A stretch of 64,000 nucleotides of DNA. Source: Arhodomonas sp051195215. Lineage in GTDB: Bacteria; Pseudomonadota; Gammaproteobacteria; Nitrococcales; Nitrococcaceae. Made by a program: the position numbers and the translations under genes. Shown in pieces: positions 51,160 through 59,758 of the stretch. The stretch is taken from assembly GCF_051195215.1 (NCBI RefSeq), contig NZ_JBNAZM010000003.1:1-64000 (forward strand), read 5' to 3'. How positions within the stretch are numbered: the stretch's first letter is position 1; each line of letters begins with the position of its first letter. The notes below the pieces were generated by a model that saw only the letters and a program-made list of their open reading frames with translations, was not told the DNA's origin and ran no database searches.

Positions 51160-54062
51160 TGGCGCGGCTCACCTGGCCCGACTACGTCCCAGCCACCCCC
51201 AGCGGCCCCGGCGGCCGCGCCTCGCGCAGCGCGATCAACCGCGCGAGCAGCAACCACACCGAGCGCACGATGGCGTTCGCGGCCGCGGGCTCGCTTGCGC
51301 CAGTCGTCTACGGCATCGACCAGGTCGGCCCCTACTGGTTCAAGGCCGGTCGGTTGGGCCGGAATCTGGTAATCGCCGCCTACTGGTGCGTCGGCGAGAT
51401 CGGCGGCGTCGAGGCCGTCACCCAGCGCAACGGTGACCCGCTGCCCGACGGCGTGCAGATGACCCACTACCGCGGCACGCTCGACCAGGCCGTCGACCCG
51501 TGGCTCGCCGCCGCGATCGACGGCTACGCCGATACGCTCGTCGACACCTGGGACGGTATTCCCTGCGCGCTCGCCTACACCGTGTTCCTGGTGCCGCCCG
51601 GCGCCGAGGCGGCGCTTGACTGCGTGGCCACCATTCGCGGCCGCCTGGTCTACGACCCGCGCACCGACACCACGGCCTGGAGCCCGAACCCGTCGCTGTG
51701 CATGGCGGACTTCATGGCCTCGCCCCTCTACGGCGCCGGCTGGGCGGTGGACTGGCCGAGTATCGGCGTGGCCGCCGACGCCAACGACGAGATCCTCGCC
51801 GATGGCAACCCGCGTCGCGAGCTCAACCTCACCATCAAGGACCAGGCGTCCATCGAGGATCACCTCGAGGCGCTGCGCACCTACGCCGGCGCGTTCATCG
51901 TGCGCGACGGCCACCAGCGCGCGCTCGTGCCGGATCGCCCGGCGCCGGTGGCGCGTGCCATCGACGGCGACCAGCTCCTGGATCTCAAGCTGCGCCGCCG
52001 CCGCGCCGCCAACGCGCCGACGGTGGTGCGCGTGCGCTACACCGACCGCACCGAGACCCCGTGGAAAGACGCCCACGCCGAGGCCGTGCTGCCCGAGGTC
52101 GAGGCCGGCACGCTCGAGCGCCGCGTCTCCACGGTGAAGCTGCCCGGCTACAACACCCACGCCCAGGCGTACCGCGAGGCCGTGGAGCGGTTGAACGCCG
52201 CGACCCTGCTCGACCTCGAGGGCAGCGCCCGGGCCACCGACGAGAGCCTGCAGGACCGCCGCGGCGACATCGTGACGATCACCGACGAGCTCGGCCTCGA
52301 CGCGAAGGCGTTCCGGCTCACGGCGGTGCGGCCGGTCGCGATGGGCGAGTGGGCGCTGGAGTTCGCCGAGTACGCCGAATCGGTCTACTCCGACAGCGTC
52401 GCTACCGGCCCCGGCCCGGGCGATACCCACCTGCCGCACCCGTCCGAGGTGCCGGGCGTCGACGATCTCACCGCCACCGAAGAGATCTACCAGCTCCAAA
52501 ACGGTGACTACGCCTCGCGCCTGCGTGCCACCTGGGCCGCCGCCGACTACCCCTACCGGCATCACTACGAGTGGCAGATCCTCGACGGCGACACCCTCAT
52601 ATGGCGCGACGCGAGCCCCGGCACCGAGCTCACCACGCCAGCGGTGGCCGAGCTCGTGACCTACACCGTGCGCGTGCGCGTGGTCTCCGAGCTCGGCTAT
52701 CAATCCGAAACCTGGACCGAGACGACACTCACCGCCCAGGGCAAATACCTCGCCCCCGGCAACGTGCCTCAGATCACCGCCCGCCAGGTCGCCGCCGACG
52801 CCATCAAGGTGGAATGGCAGGAGGCGGCCGACATCGACATCTACCGCTACGAGCTCCGCCGGGGCGCGCCGGGCGTCACCTGGGAGAGCGCCGCCGTCGT
52901 CGACCGCATCGACGGCCTGCAGGCGCGCATCGAGGGCCTGGCGCTGGGCGATCACGACCTGCTGATCCGCGCCCTCGACAGCGTCCGCCAGTACAGCCCC
53001 GACGTCACGCGCACCACGGTCACCGTGGCGCCGCCCACGGCGCCGGCGTCGCTGCAGGGCTTCGAGGTCGGCGGTCAGGTGCGGTTGTCGTGGCCGCCGG
53101 GCGCGGGTTTCGTCGCCGCCTATGAGCTGCGCTACGGCGCGATTCACGGTGACTGGGCGAGCGCGCACCGACTGGACCGCTTGACCGCATTGCGGCTGGT
53201 CACCGACGAGGTGCCGGCGGGCTGGTGGCGATTTTACGTGCGCGCCATCGACGCCGCCGGCACGTTCAGCGACGACCAGGCGAGCCTCGACATCGAGGTC
53301 ACCCTCGACAGCGCCGCCTTCCTCGTCGACCAACATGCGTACGACGCCGCGCAGACCACGAGCATGACGAGCTGGCGCAACCGCGCCGCCGGTGGCCAGC
53401 GCACTTACGTTACCGCCACCGCCGAGACCCCGGCCACGCTGTGGCCGAACGCGATGGCCACCTACACCGAGCCCCTGGCGACCTACCACGCGCCGACCAC
53501 CAGCGAGTGGGTCTCCGACGTATGGGACCTCGGTTACGACCTCTCCGGCACCTGGCGGGCCACGGTCGACTACGGCGCCATCGACGGCAGCGCGACCGCC
53601 ACGCTCGAGCTCTCACTGGATGGGCAGACGTGGGAGTCGGTCGGTGGCCTGGTGACCAAGCGGCGCGCCCGCTATGCCCGCATTCGGATCACCGGCGACG
53701 GCACGCTCTTCGTGCGTGTGCCCACCGTCTCGGCGCGCATCGACGTGGTCCCGCGCACCGAGACCGGCCGCGCAATGTCCTCGGCCAACGGGCCGACCAC
53801 CATTCACCTCACCGGGCTCTATGCGGCGGTGCGCTCCATCACCGTGACGCCCGAGGGCGCCGAGCCGCTTAACAGCGTCGTCGACAACATCGGCCTGCAC
53901 GGGGATCTGTACCTCTCCCGCGAGTCCGGTGGGTTCGTGCTCACCGAGGCCGGCGACCGCATCCAGCTCGACGGCGCCCAATACTCGTTCGACGTGTATC
54001 TCTTCGACAAGGACGGCAACCAGGTCGCGCGACCGTTCATGTGGGAATTCAAGGGGGTTTGA
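51159..54062 (+). CDS. Tail tip / central fibre protein (lambda J-like)
   Basis: 967 residues. The N-terminal half has the J-like hub signatures: PVVYGIDQVGPYWFKAGRLG, CMADFMASPLYGAGWAVDWP and LEALRTYAGAFIVRDGHQRA. The C-terminal half contains fibronectin type III-like modules (APGNVPQITARQVAADAIKV, APTAPASLQGFEVGGQVRLS) and a beta-sandwich end. It would form the tail tip and host contact point. The start is ATG 51159 (TAATG overlap); the frame opens farther upstream without support. Confidence 0.9.
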   Translation: MARLTWPDYVPATPSGPGGRASRSAINRASSNHTERTMAFAAAGSLAPVVYGIDQVGPYWFKAGRLGRNLVIAAYWCVGEIGGVEAVTQRNGDPLPDGVQMTHYRGTLDQAVDPWLAAAIDGYADTLVDTWDGIPCALAYTVFLVPPGAEAALDCVATIRGRLVYDPRTDTTAWSPNPSLCMADFMASPLYGAGWAVDWPSIGVAADANDEILADGNPRRELNLTIKDQASIEDHLEALRTYAGAFIVRDGHQRALVPDRPAPVARAIDGDQLLDLKLRRRRAANAPTVVRVRYTDRTETPWKDAHAEAVLPEVEAGTLERRVSTVKLPGYNTHAQAYREAVERLNAATLLDLEGSARATDESLQDRRGDIVTITDELGLDAKAFRLTAVRPVAMGEWALEFAEYAESVYSDSVATGPGPGDTHLPHPSEVPGVDDLTATEEIYQLQNGDYASRLRATWAAADYPYRHHYEWQILDGDTLIWRDASPGTELTTPAVAELVTYTVRVRVVSELGYQSETWTETTLTAQGKYLAPGNVPQITARQVAADAIKVEWQEAADIDIYRYELRRGAPGVTWESAAVVDRIDGLQARIEGLALGDHDLLIRALDSVRQYSPDVTRTTVTVAPPTAPASLQGFEVGGQVRLSWPPGAGFVAAYELRYGAIHGDWASAHRLDRLTALRLVTDEVPAGWWRFYVRAIDAAGTFSDDQASLDIEVTLDSAAFLVDQHAYDAAQTTSMTSWRNRAAGGQRTYVTATAETPATLWPNAMATYTEPLATYHAPTTSEWVSDVWDLGYDLSGTWRATVDYGAIDGSATATLELSLDGQTWESVGGLVTKRRARYARIRITGDGTLFVRVPTVSARIDVVPRTETGRAMSSANGPTTIHLTGLYAAVRSITVTPEGAEPLNSVVDNIGLHGDLYLSRESGGFVLTEAGDRIQLDGAQYSFDVYLFDKDGNQVARPFMWEFKGV

Positions 54063-54063
54063 A

Positions 54064-54390
54064 GTGGCCGATATCCGTATCAGTGAACTCACCGACGGTG
54101 GCCCCGTCCAGCCGACCGACGACGTCCCCGTGGAGCGCGGTGGCACCACCCGGCGCGCGCAGGTGGGCTCGGCAGCCGCCGCCGATCTCGCCTCCACCGG
54201 CGGCACCGTGCTCGAGAACGACAAGGTCGTCGTCGGCGCCCCGTCTGGCGGTGACATGGGCGAGGGCACGGTCAACGGCTCGCTCTACGATCAGGGCCGG
54301 CGCGTGATGACGCAGGATCAGGTGACCATCTCGAACAGCGCCCCGACCGGTGTACCGGCCGACGGCGAACAGTGGATCATCTATGCCTAA
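54064..54390 (+). CDS. Small tail-associated protein
   Basis: 108 residues from GTG 54064, starting VADIRISELTDGGPVQPTDD and ending VTISNSAPTGVPADGEQWII. The RISELTDGxxxxxTDxVPVxRGG pattern is common at the N-terminus of phage fibre proteins, so this may be a fibre base or attachment module. It overlaps the next gene by 8 bp. Confidence 0.7.
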   Translation: MADIRISELTDGGPVQPTDDVPVERGGTTRRAQVGSAAAADLASTGGTVLENDKVVVGAPSGGDMGEGTVNGSLYDQGRRVMTQDQVTISNSAPTGVPADGEQWIIYA

Positions 54391-57079
54391 GCAGGTCGGG
54401 GTGAACGGCGAGGCACGGGATGTCGTCGGGCACTACGTCGGCGCCGGCGGCGCCTGGCGGCCGATGCGCTACCACCTGGTTGGCGTCGACGGCCATTGGC
54501 GGCTCGCGGACACCACCGATGTGACCGCCGCCACGGCCCCGTCCATCCAGGCCGTGAGCGTCTACGGGGGTACCCCGAACCAGGAACTGCGCCTGCAGGG
54601 CGACGGCCTCGACGCCCTCTACGCCCCCCAGCCGGCCACCGGGGCGTTCTATGCGCTCGACGGCGGGCTAGGCGATGACTTCCAGAATTTCGTGGCGGTG
54701 CAGACAGCCGTCTCGCCCGTCTACGTCCCATCGGGCCGACGCCAGCGCCTGGCGCTGCCGCCCGGAGCCGGCCAGTACGTCCAGACCGCCACTGACACCG
54801 GTGGCTATACCCTGCTGGGGCTCACCGGCTCGGACGGCCTCGCCAGCTACACCCTCGGCCTCAAGGCGTCGCTCGACGCGCTGCCGCCGGCGGGCGAAGT
54901 GCGGTGGCTGCTCTACGCCGGCCAGCCGGCCGCCTGGCTCGGCGTGCGGGTGACCAGCGCCGGCGCCGTGGAGTACGTGCGCTATAGCGACGGCCTCGAG
55001 GCGGTGGTCGCCGTCGACGATGGCATCGTGGCGGCCGGTGAGGACGTGGGCGTGATCGTCGACTACGACGGCGACGCCGGCACGATGGGGCTCTACCTGG
55101 GCGACGGCCAATCGGCTACCAGCAGCGGCCGGGTGCCGCCGGTGGTGGGCACCGCCACCGACAGCGTTTATGCCGGCCGCGGCGTGGCCATGATGTTGGC
55201 GGCCGCGCAGGCGCAACCGCTGTTCAACACCGAGACCGCCGCGAGCGCCTGGAGCATCCTCGAATCCGGGCGTCGGATCCAGAAGGACGACGATGCATAC
55301 GGGGCCGCGACCGCCGGCGACCTGGTGCAGCCGGGTACCGGCACCTATTACGTCGAGCTCGAGCACTTCCAGTCGTTCAACGTCCAGTTCGGCGTCGCGC
55401 CCGTGGCCATCGACCGAACCCTGCCGCCAGGCGTGATCGGATGGTGCGTGGCCACCATCAACGGCCGCCGGTTCGCCCAGGAAACCGGCGGTGGTACCCC
55501 CTGGTCCGGCGACGGCGCGATCCCCGCCGGCGCCCGCATCGGCGTGCTCTACGACAGCGACGACGGTACCTGGGAGCTATTCGTCGACGGTGTCAGCCGT
55601 GGCAGCCCATTCGCCGCCGGCACCATCACCGAGCCGGTGCGCATCATCGCCGGCAGCGGCGGCGATAGTGGCACCGACGCCAACGACATCCGCGTCAACG
55701 GCCAGCGGGATCAATGGGCTTTCCCGCCGGCGGGCACGGTGGCCGAGTTCCCCGGATGGCGTAAGCCCACGGCCGGCGCTACCACGTTCACCGAGGGCGC
55801 GCTCTACAACCTGGCCATACGCAGCGCCCTGATGAGTGCGGACAACCGGCAGCGGTTTCTGAACATGACCCCGAGCGGCGTCACGCCGATCGTGCGCGAT
55901 CGCGGGGGGATGGAGACAGACGCCTCCGCCTACACGCTTGCGCAGAGGCTCGCCGGGGCATTCGAGCCACTGCCCGCGGCCGATGCCCCCGCCTCCGATC
56001 TCATCATGACCGTGCCCGACGTGGCGCCCGGCAACTATGAGCTATTCGTGCGCAATGAGCTCGGGGACTCCAACTCGACCCTGCTCACCGTCCAGCCGCC
56101 GAGACCCGTGGGTGGGTTCGAGTTGGACTTCGGTGCCCTGGACGAGGCGGCGTTCCGCACGCACTGGATGGCCGCGCACACCCAATGGGGCGGCGACAAC
56201 GGCGGTGTCAGCCGCGAGAACGTGATCCTCGACCGAGCCGCCGGCCTCCTGCGCTTGCGAGCGCTCGGCGACGACTACACCGGCGCCGTCCAGGGGGTCG
56301 ACGCCGACGGCGAGCCCTCGGGCGTCAACACCCGCATCGGCGGTTGCCTGGTCAGCCGTGGCTACCTGGGGCCGGGGCGCATCGAGGTCGAATGCCAGCT
56401 CCCGCCCCAGACCGGTGTCGCCTCGGCGCTTTGGACTTTCCACTACGAGGAGGGCTATCCCGGTCACCCCCTCTACGACGCCATCAAAGCCGACGCCATC
56501 CACGACTCCGGCAGCGCCAGCGCCGGCTACGTGGCGATCCGCAACCACGAGATCGACATGGAGTTCCCCACGGCGCTGAAGACCGCCAGTGGTCCCTATG
56601 ACGGCATCGCGCTCACCCACGGCCGGTTCAACACCTGGCATGGCGAGCTGCGCAACTGGAGCGTACCCAACAACGACGTGCCCCAGTGGGATTCCAACTA
56701 CAGCGCCACCAACGACCCGGCGTACTGGAGCGAGTACACCGACCACTGGCTCGACCACGGCATCAACCTTGCCGACGGCGGCTGGCACACCATCGGCTTC
56801 GAGTGGCACACCGACCCCGACGACCCGCGCGTGGCGTTCTTCATTGACGGTACCTGGACGCACACGATCCGCACCCACGTACCCGACATCATCGGCCGCC
56901 TCTGGCTGGGACTGTGGTTCCCCAGCGGCGCCTACGCCTGGGCCGGCGAGACCGCACCGTGGATCGAGCAGGAGATGCTCGTGCGCCGCATCGCCTACAC
57001 CCCGTTCGACGAGCCCGCGCGTGAGCTCGGCGAATCCTATCCCCACAGCGAGTTCCGAGACATCCCGGGGAGCGTATGA
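54383..57079 (+). CDS. Tail protein with LamG-like, SPRY-like and C-terminal GH16 glycoside hydrolase domains
   Basis: 898 residues. An N-terminal region (KQVGVNGEARDVVGHYVGAG) precedes a LamG-like beta-sandwich (about 140-275) and a SPRY-like domain (about 280-450, GVLYDSDDGTWELFVDGVSR). From about 580 a GH16 fold follows, with the catalytic E723-x-D725-x-E727 in NHEIDMEF and flanking ALWTFHYEEGYPG and GGWHTIGFEWHTDPDDP. GH16 enzymes cut beta-1,3/1,4-glucans, galactans or agar-type chains. It probably degrades a capsule or exopolysaccharide on the host surface; the substrate is unknown. Start ATG 54383 overlaps the previous stop. Confidence 0.88.
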   Translation: MPKQVGVNGEARDVVGHYVGAGGAWRPMRYHLVGVDGHWRLADTTDVTAATAPSIQAVSVYGGTPNQELRLQGDGLDALYAPQPATGAFYALDGGLGDDFQNFVAVQTAVSPVYVPSGRRQRLALPPGAGQYVQTATDTGGYTLLGLTGSDGLASYTLGLKASLDALPPAGEVRWLLYAGQPAAWLGVRVTSAGAVEYVRYSDGLEAVVAVDDGIVAAGEDVGVIVDYDGDAGTMGLYLGDGQSATSSGRVPPVVGTATDSVYAGRGVAMMLAAAQAQPLFNTETAASAWSILESGRRIQKDDDAYGAATAGDLVQPGTGTYYVELEHFQSFNVQFGVAPVAIDRTLPPGVIGWCVATINGRRFAQETGGGTPWSGDGAIPAGARIGVLYDSDDGTWELFVDGVSRGSPFAAGTITEPVRIIAGSGGDSGTDANDIRVNGQRDQWAFPPAGTVAEFPGWRKPTAGATTFTEGALYNLAIRSALMSADNRQRFLNMTPSGVTPIVRDRGGMETDASAYTLAQRLAGAFEPLPAADAPASDLIMTVPDVAPGNYELFVRNELGDSNSTLLTVQPPRPVGGFELDFGALDEAAFRTHWMAAHTQWGGDNGGVSRENVILDRAAGLLRLRALGDDYTGAVQGVDADGEPSGVNTRIGGCLVSRGYLGPGRIEVECQLPPQTGVASALWTFHYEEGYPGHPLYDAIKADAIHDSGSASAGYVAIRNHEIDMEFPTALKTASGPYDGIALTHGRFNTWHGELRNWSVPNNDVPQWDSNYSATNDPAYWSEYTDHWLDHGINLADGGWHTIGFEWHTDPDDPRVAFFIDGTWTHTIRTHVPDIIGRLWLGLWFPSGAYAWAGETAPWIEQEMLVRRIAYTPFDEPARELGESYPHSEFRDIPGSV

Positions 57080-57426
57080 GCTACCAACCGTTCCGACACG
57101 ACAAGCCGGACCCGACCGCAGACAACGGCGTCGACGCCTTCACCAACACCCGCGAGAACCTGCTGGCGCTGCGCGATGCCGCCGTGCTCGGCGTCATGCC
57201 GGGGTGGTCTATGAGCACCTCGGGCCAGGCCGCCCAGCCGGATACCGTCACCTACGCCCGCGGCAGTGAACGAATCCGCATCGCCATCACCTGGAGCGGC
57301 AACGGCTTCCCCCAGCAGGTCGCCCTCGAGTACAGCAACGACCTGGGCGAGAACTGGCAGGCCATCGGCACCGAGACCATCACCTACGACACCGCGGACA
57401 ACGTCGTCGAGACCACCTGGAGCTGA
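57076..57426 (+). CDS. Hypothetical tail fibre-associated protein
   Basis: 116 residues: FRHDKPDPTADNGVDAFTNT, RENLLALRDAAVLGVMPGWS, then beta strands (YARGSERIRIAITWSGNGFP, QQVALEYSNDLGENWQAIGT). It overlaps the GH16 protein by 4 nt. Probably a small structural or fibre chaperone-like protein; no family recognised. Confidence 0.65.
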   Translation: MSYQPFRHDKPDPTADNGVDAFTNTRENLLALRDAAVLGVMPGWSMSTSGQAAQPDTVTYARGSERIRIAITWSGNGFPQQVALEYSNDLGENWQAIGTETITYDTADNVVETTWS

Positions 57427-57435
57427 GGAGCTGAC

Positions 57436-58443
57436 ATGTCCAACCACTTCCTGCTCGGCGTCCCGGGCCGCTTGAACCAGATCCGCGACAACCTCGCGAC
57501 CCTGCTCAACCGCCTGAACCAGGCCCGGGCCGATCGCCTCGACGCCAACATCACCAGCCGGCAGGCCGACTGGGGCGCGACCCAGACCCACCGCGACCGC
57601 CTCGACACCAATATCGGCAGCCGGGCGTCTCAGGGGGCGGTCAACACCCTGCTCAACCGCTTGAGCCAGGCACGGGCTGACAACCTGGACCGAGCCGCCA
57701 ACCGCTCCCAAGCGTGGGAGCGCAGCAGCCCCGGCAGCTACACGTTGACGGTGCCCCAGGGCGTGACCGCGATCGTCGTCACGGCCGTCGCCGGCGGCGG
57801 GGGTGGCGGTGCCGGTGCGCGCGACGGCAGCAACAACACCAACCACGGCGGCGAAGGCGGCGGCAGTGGCTACGCTGTCGCCCGCCGCGCCTACGCCGTC
57901 ACCGCCGGCCAGAGTCTGGATATCCAGGTGGGTGCCGGCGGTGCGGGCGCGGTCATCTACGATGGCGACAGCACCCTGGCACGCAGCGGCGGAGATGGCG
58001 GCAACACCACCATCGCCGGGCTGCTCGTCCTCCCCGGCGGCGTCGGCGGCGGGGCCGACGCCAACATCTACAGTAGCGACCCCACCGAACCCGGTCCCGG
58101 TGGCGCCGGCTACCTACGCGGCGGCGGCCTCGGCTACGGCAGCGCCGGCCACGGCGAGGACCTCCCGCTTAGCGCCCCATTCGGCGAGCGCCACAACGGC
58201 GGCACACCCGCGGGCGACGGCGGCACCACCACCCGGTCGCTCGGCGCCGGCGGTGCTGCGAGCCTGCTCGCCAAGGGGGGCGACGGCGCCGCCGAAAGCT
58301 ACGTCAGCGATAGCGTCACCGCCCAAAGCGGCACCAAAGGCGCCGGTGGCGGTGGCGTCGGCGGCGGCAATCTGAGCACCGGCACCTCCATCCGCGCCGG
58401 CGACGGCGGCGACGGCTACGTCCTCATCGAATGGGTATCGTAA
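57436..58443 (+). CDS. Glycine-rich tail fibre protein
   Basis: 335 residues. An N-terminal helical part with repeated LLNRLNQARADRLDANI-like units (about 24-45 and 73-92) is followed by TLTVPQGVTAIVVTAVAGGG and a C-terminal domain very rich in GG, GGG and GDGG. Such polyglycine regions form bundles of PGII helices in some phage adhesins, with variable loops that bind the receptor. A receptor-binding role is inferred. Confidence 0.75.
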   Translation: MSNHFLLGVPGRLNQIRDNLATLLNRLNQARADRLDANITSRQADWGATQTHRDRLDTNIGSRASQGAVNTLLNRLSQARADNLDRAANRSQAWERSSPGSYTLTVPQGVTAIVVTAVAGGGGGGAGARDGSNNTNHGGEGGGSGYAVARRAYAVTAGQSLDIQVGAGGAGAVIYDGDSTLARSGGDGGNTTIAGLLVLPGGVGGGADANIYSSDPTEPGPGGAGYLRGGGLGYGSAGHGEDLPLSAPFGERHNGGTPAGDGGTTTRSLGAGGAASLLAKGGDGAAESYVSDSVTAQSGTKGAGGGGVGGGNLSTGTSIRAGDGGDGYVLIEWVS

Positions 58444-58454
58444 GGAACGCAATC

Positions 58455-59039
58455 ATGACGAACCGCATGATCCTCTTGGTGGGGGCAGTCGCCGCGACCG
58501 TGGGCCTCGTTGGCTGTGCCTCCAACGGCGGCTATGCCGGCATGTCCGACCAGCAGTTCGCCGAGCTCATGGACGCCCGGCGGGCCGTGGTGACCGCCCA
58601 GCGACCGCGCGTCCAATGCGAAGCCGCATGTGACGTCACACTGCCAGCGTACATGGGTAGCGACATGCCGCAGCTCCTGCCCCAGGCGCCCACCAACGGC
58701 TGGGACGCACTCGTGGCCACCCTCGAGACCGTCGAGCGCGTCGGCGTGGCGGGCCTGCCAATCTGGGGCATGACCGAGGCCGTCGACAGCGCCGTCGGCA
58801 TCGCCGAGGGGATAAGCGGTCCCACCCAGATTCACAACGGCGACACCATCGGCGGCGCCAAGGTGGGCCGGGACTACGCCGGCGGCGACCTCGTTCGTGG
58901 CGACATGGCTGGCGGCGACATCGCCGGCCGCGACGCTATCCGCAACAGCGGCCGCATCGCCAGTCCCAACGACAGCACCCACGAGCCCACCGTCGTCGAA
59001 CAGCCGGCACCGGTAATCGTCGATGGAGGGGGCGACTAA
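58455..59039 (+). CDS. Phage-encoded lipoprotein with GD-repeat region
   Basis: 194 residues with a lipoprotein signal (RMILLVGAVAATVGLVGC; lipobox Cys at about residue 21 after LVG). Two Cys (CEAACD) follow, and a region of repeated Gly-Asp (NGDTIGGAKVGRDYAGGD, VRGDMAGGDIAGRD) that may form a beta-solenoid. AAGGA lies 8 nt before the ATG. Last gene before the right end. It could be a virion protein, a cargo lipoprotein or a superinfection-exclusion factor; the sequence does not decide. Confidence 0.75.
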   Translation: MTNRMILLVGAVAATVGLVGCASNGGYAGMSDQQFAELMDARRAVVTAQRPRVQCEAACDVTLPAYMGSDMPQLLPQAPTNGWDALVATLETVERVGVAGLPIWGMTEAVDSAVGIAEGISGPTQIHNGDTIGGAKVGRDYAGGDLVRGDMAGGDIAGRDAIRNSGRIASPNDSTHEPTVVEQPAPVIVDGGGD

Positions 59040-59100
59040 GGGGGGAATGTAGAGCCGCGGTTAAGGGGCGTATAAACTGCCCGAAACCGCGGTTCAAAGC

Positions 59101-59138
59101 CGTCGCATATCAAGCGTCGCCGCGTCGCAAAACAAGCG
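59101..59138 (-). promoter_or_regulatory. Right-end transposase-binding-like repeats
   Basis: cgtcgcatatcaagcg (59101-59116) and cgtcgcaaaacaagcg (59123-59138) are direct copies matching at 14 of 16 positions and 22 bp apart, close to two helical turns. They lie 10-48 bp from the terminus, where Mu has R1 and R2 sites for MuA. Confidence 0.7.
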
Positions 59139-59148
59139 GCGCGCTACA

Positions 59149-59153
59149 CCCGC
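59149..59153 (+). repeat. Prophage target-site duplication, right copy (CCCGC)
   Basis: Matches 21461-21465. The prophage terminus CTACA immediately precedes it. Confidence 0.9.
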
Positions 59154-59212
59154 TCGGGGCAGAACTCCGCCAGGGTGCCGTCCACATCCACGATCACGGA
59201 ATCCTCGGACAA
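59149..59212 (-). pseudogene. HAD phosphatase, 5' part, split by the prophage
   Basis: From TTG 59212, with AGGGGAA upstream, the frame reads LSEDSVIVDVDGTLAEFCPE then R, which carries the HAD nucleophile motif DVDGT. Inside the prophage end it adds V and meets TAG at 59146-59144. It joins in frame to 21072-21465 after removal of the prophage and one CCCGC. The start lies 4 nt from the stop of the histidine phosphatase gene, so the intact gene was the operon's last member. Confidence 0.9.
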
Positions 59213-59215
59213 ACG

Positions 59216-59758
59216 TCAGTTCCCCTGTGTTAGTGAGCGAATCCGCCAGTCCGCGGTGCCCACGGGTTCGATCATGACCGGCTCGGCATGGCCGAGGCGC
59301 TCGCCGTCAGGGCTGCCGTACGCAACGCTGCACACGACCCGGAACACGCCCGAGTGGGCGACCACCAACGGCCGGCCATAGTCCCCCAACACCGCATTGA
59401 GCGCGTCGACTACTCGTATCCGGAAGGCCATCCAGCTCTCGCCACCGACGGGCGTATCCAGATAGCCGGGATGCCGGGCAAGGGGCACACCCTCGAATTC
59501 GCCCCAATCGCGTTCATTGAGCCCGGCGAGCGCCACGTGCGGGTAGCCCGGCGCGGCCAGCGACGCCGTCTCCCGAGCGCGCACCAGGCAACTGGTCGCC
59601 ACCACGTCCCATTCACCCGCCAGGTATGCCGCCGCGGCGCGGGCCTGCGCCTCGCCACGCGTCGTCAACGGGCAATCCGTGCGTCCGGCCACACGGCCTT
59701 CGCGGTTCAGCGTCGTCTCACCATGGCGCATGAAGGCGAAGGGTCGACGAATCAGCAT
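59216..59758 (-). CDS. Histidine phosphatase family protein
   Basis: 180 residues of the phosphoglycerate mutase-like branch. FAFMRHGETTLNREGRVAGR at the start holds the catalytic RHG, and LNERDWGEFEGVP and VVAHSGVFRVVCS carry the second acidic site and second histidine. The substrate could be a small phosphoester such as alpha-ribazole phosphate or a sugar phosphate. The ATG at 59758 gives the family N-terminus. It overlaps the upstream metallo-hydrolase gene by 41 bp. Confidence 0.9.
   Translation of the reverse strand: MLIRRPFAFMRHGETTLNREGRVAGRTDCPLTTRGEAQARAAAAYLAGEWDVVATSCLVRARETASLAAPGYPHVALAGLNERDWGEFEGVPLARHPGYLDTPVGGESWMAFRIRVVDALNAVLGDYGRPLVVAHSGVFRVVCSVAYGSPDGERLGHAEPVMIEPVGTADWRIRSLTQGN

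Larger units (their letters stand above)
21466..59148 (+). mobile_element. Complete Mu-like transposable prophage, siphovirus (B3/D3112-like) type
   Basis: The 37,683-bp element has ends TGT...ACA and a 5-bp CCCGC duplication. It encodes an S24 repressor, Ner, MuA and MuB homologues, GemA, a Mor activator, lysis, Mu-type DNA packaging and head genes, and a non-contractile tail. No sheath or baseplate gene is present, so the virion should be a siphovirus. All major modules seem intact, so it may be inducible. Both ends carry TTTGNGAC at exactly bases 18-25 from the terminus, a likely transposase contact. Confidence 0.96.

Noticed and set aside
57780..58440. Repeat array resembling CRISPR or tandem repeats
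   Set aside because: The periodic GGC/GGT content comes from glycine codons of the fibre gene; no constant repeat with unique spacers exists. No CRISPR array or cas gene was seen in the window.
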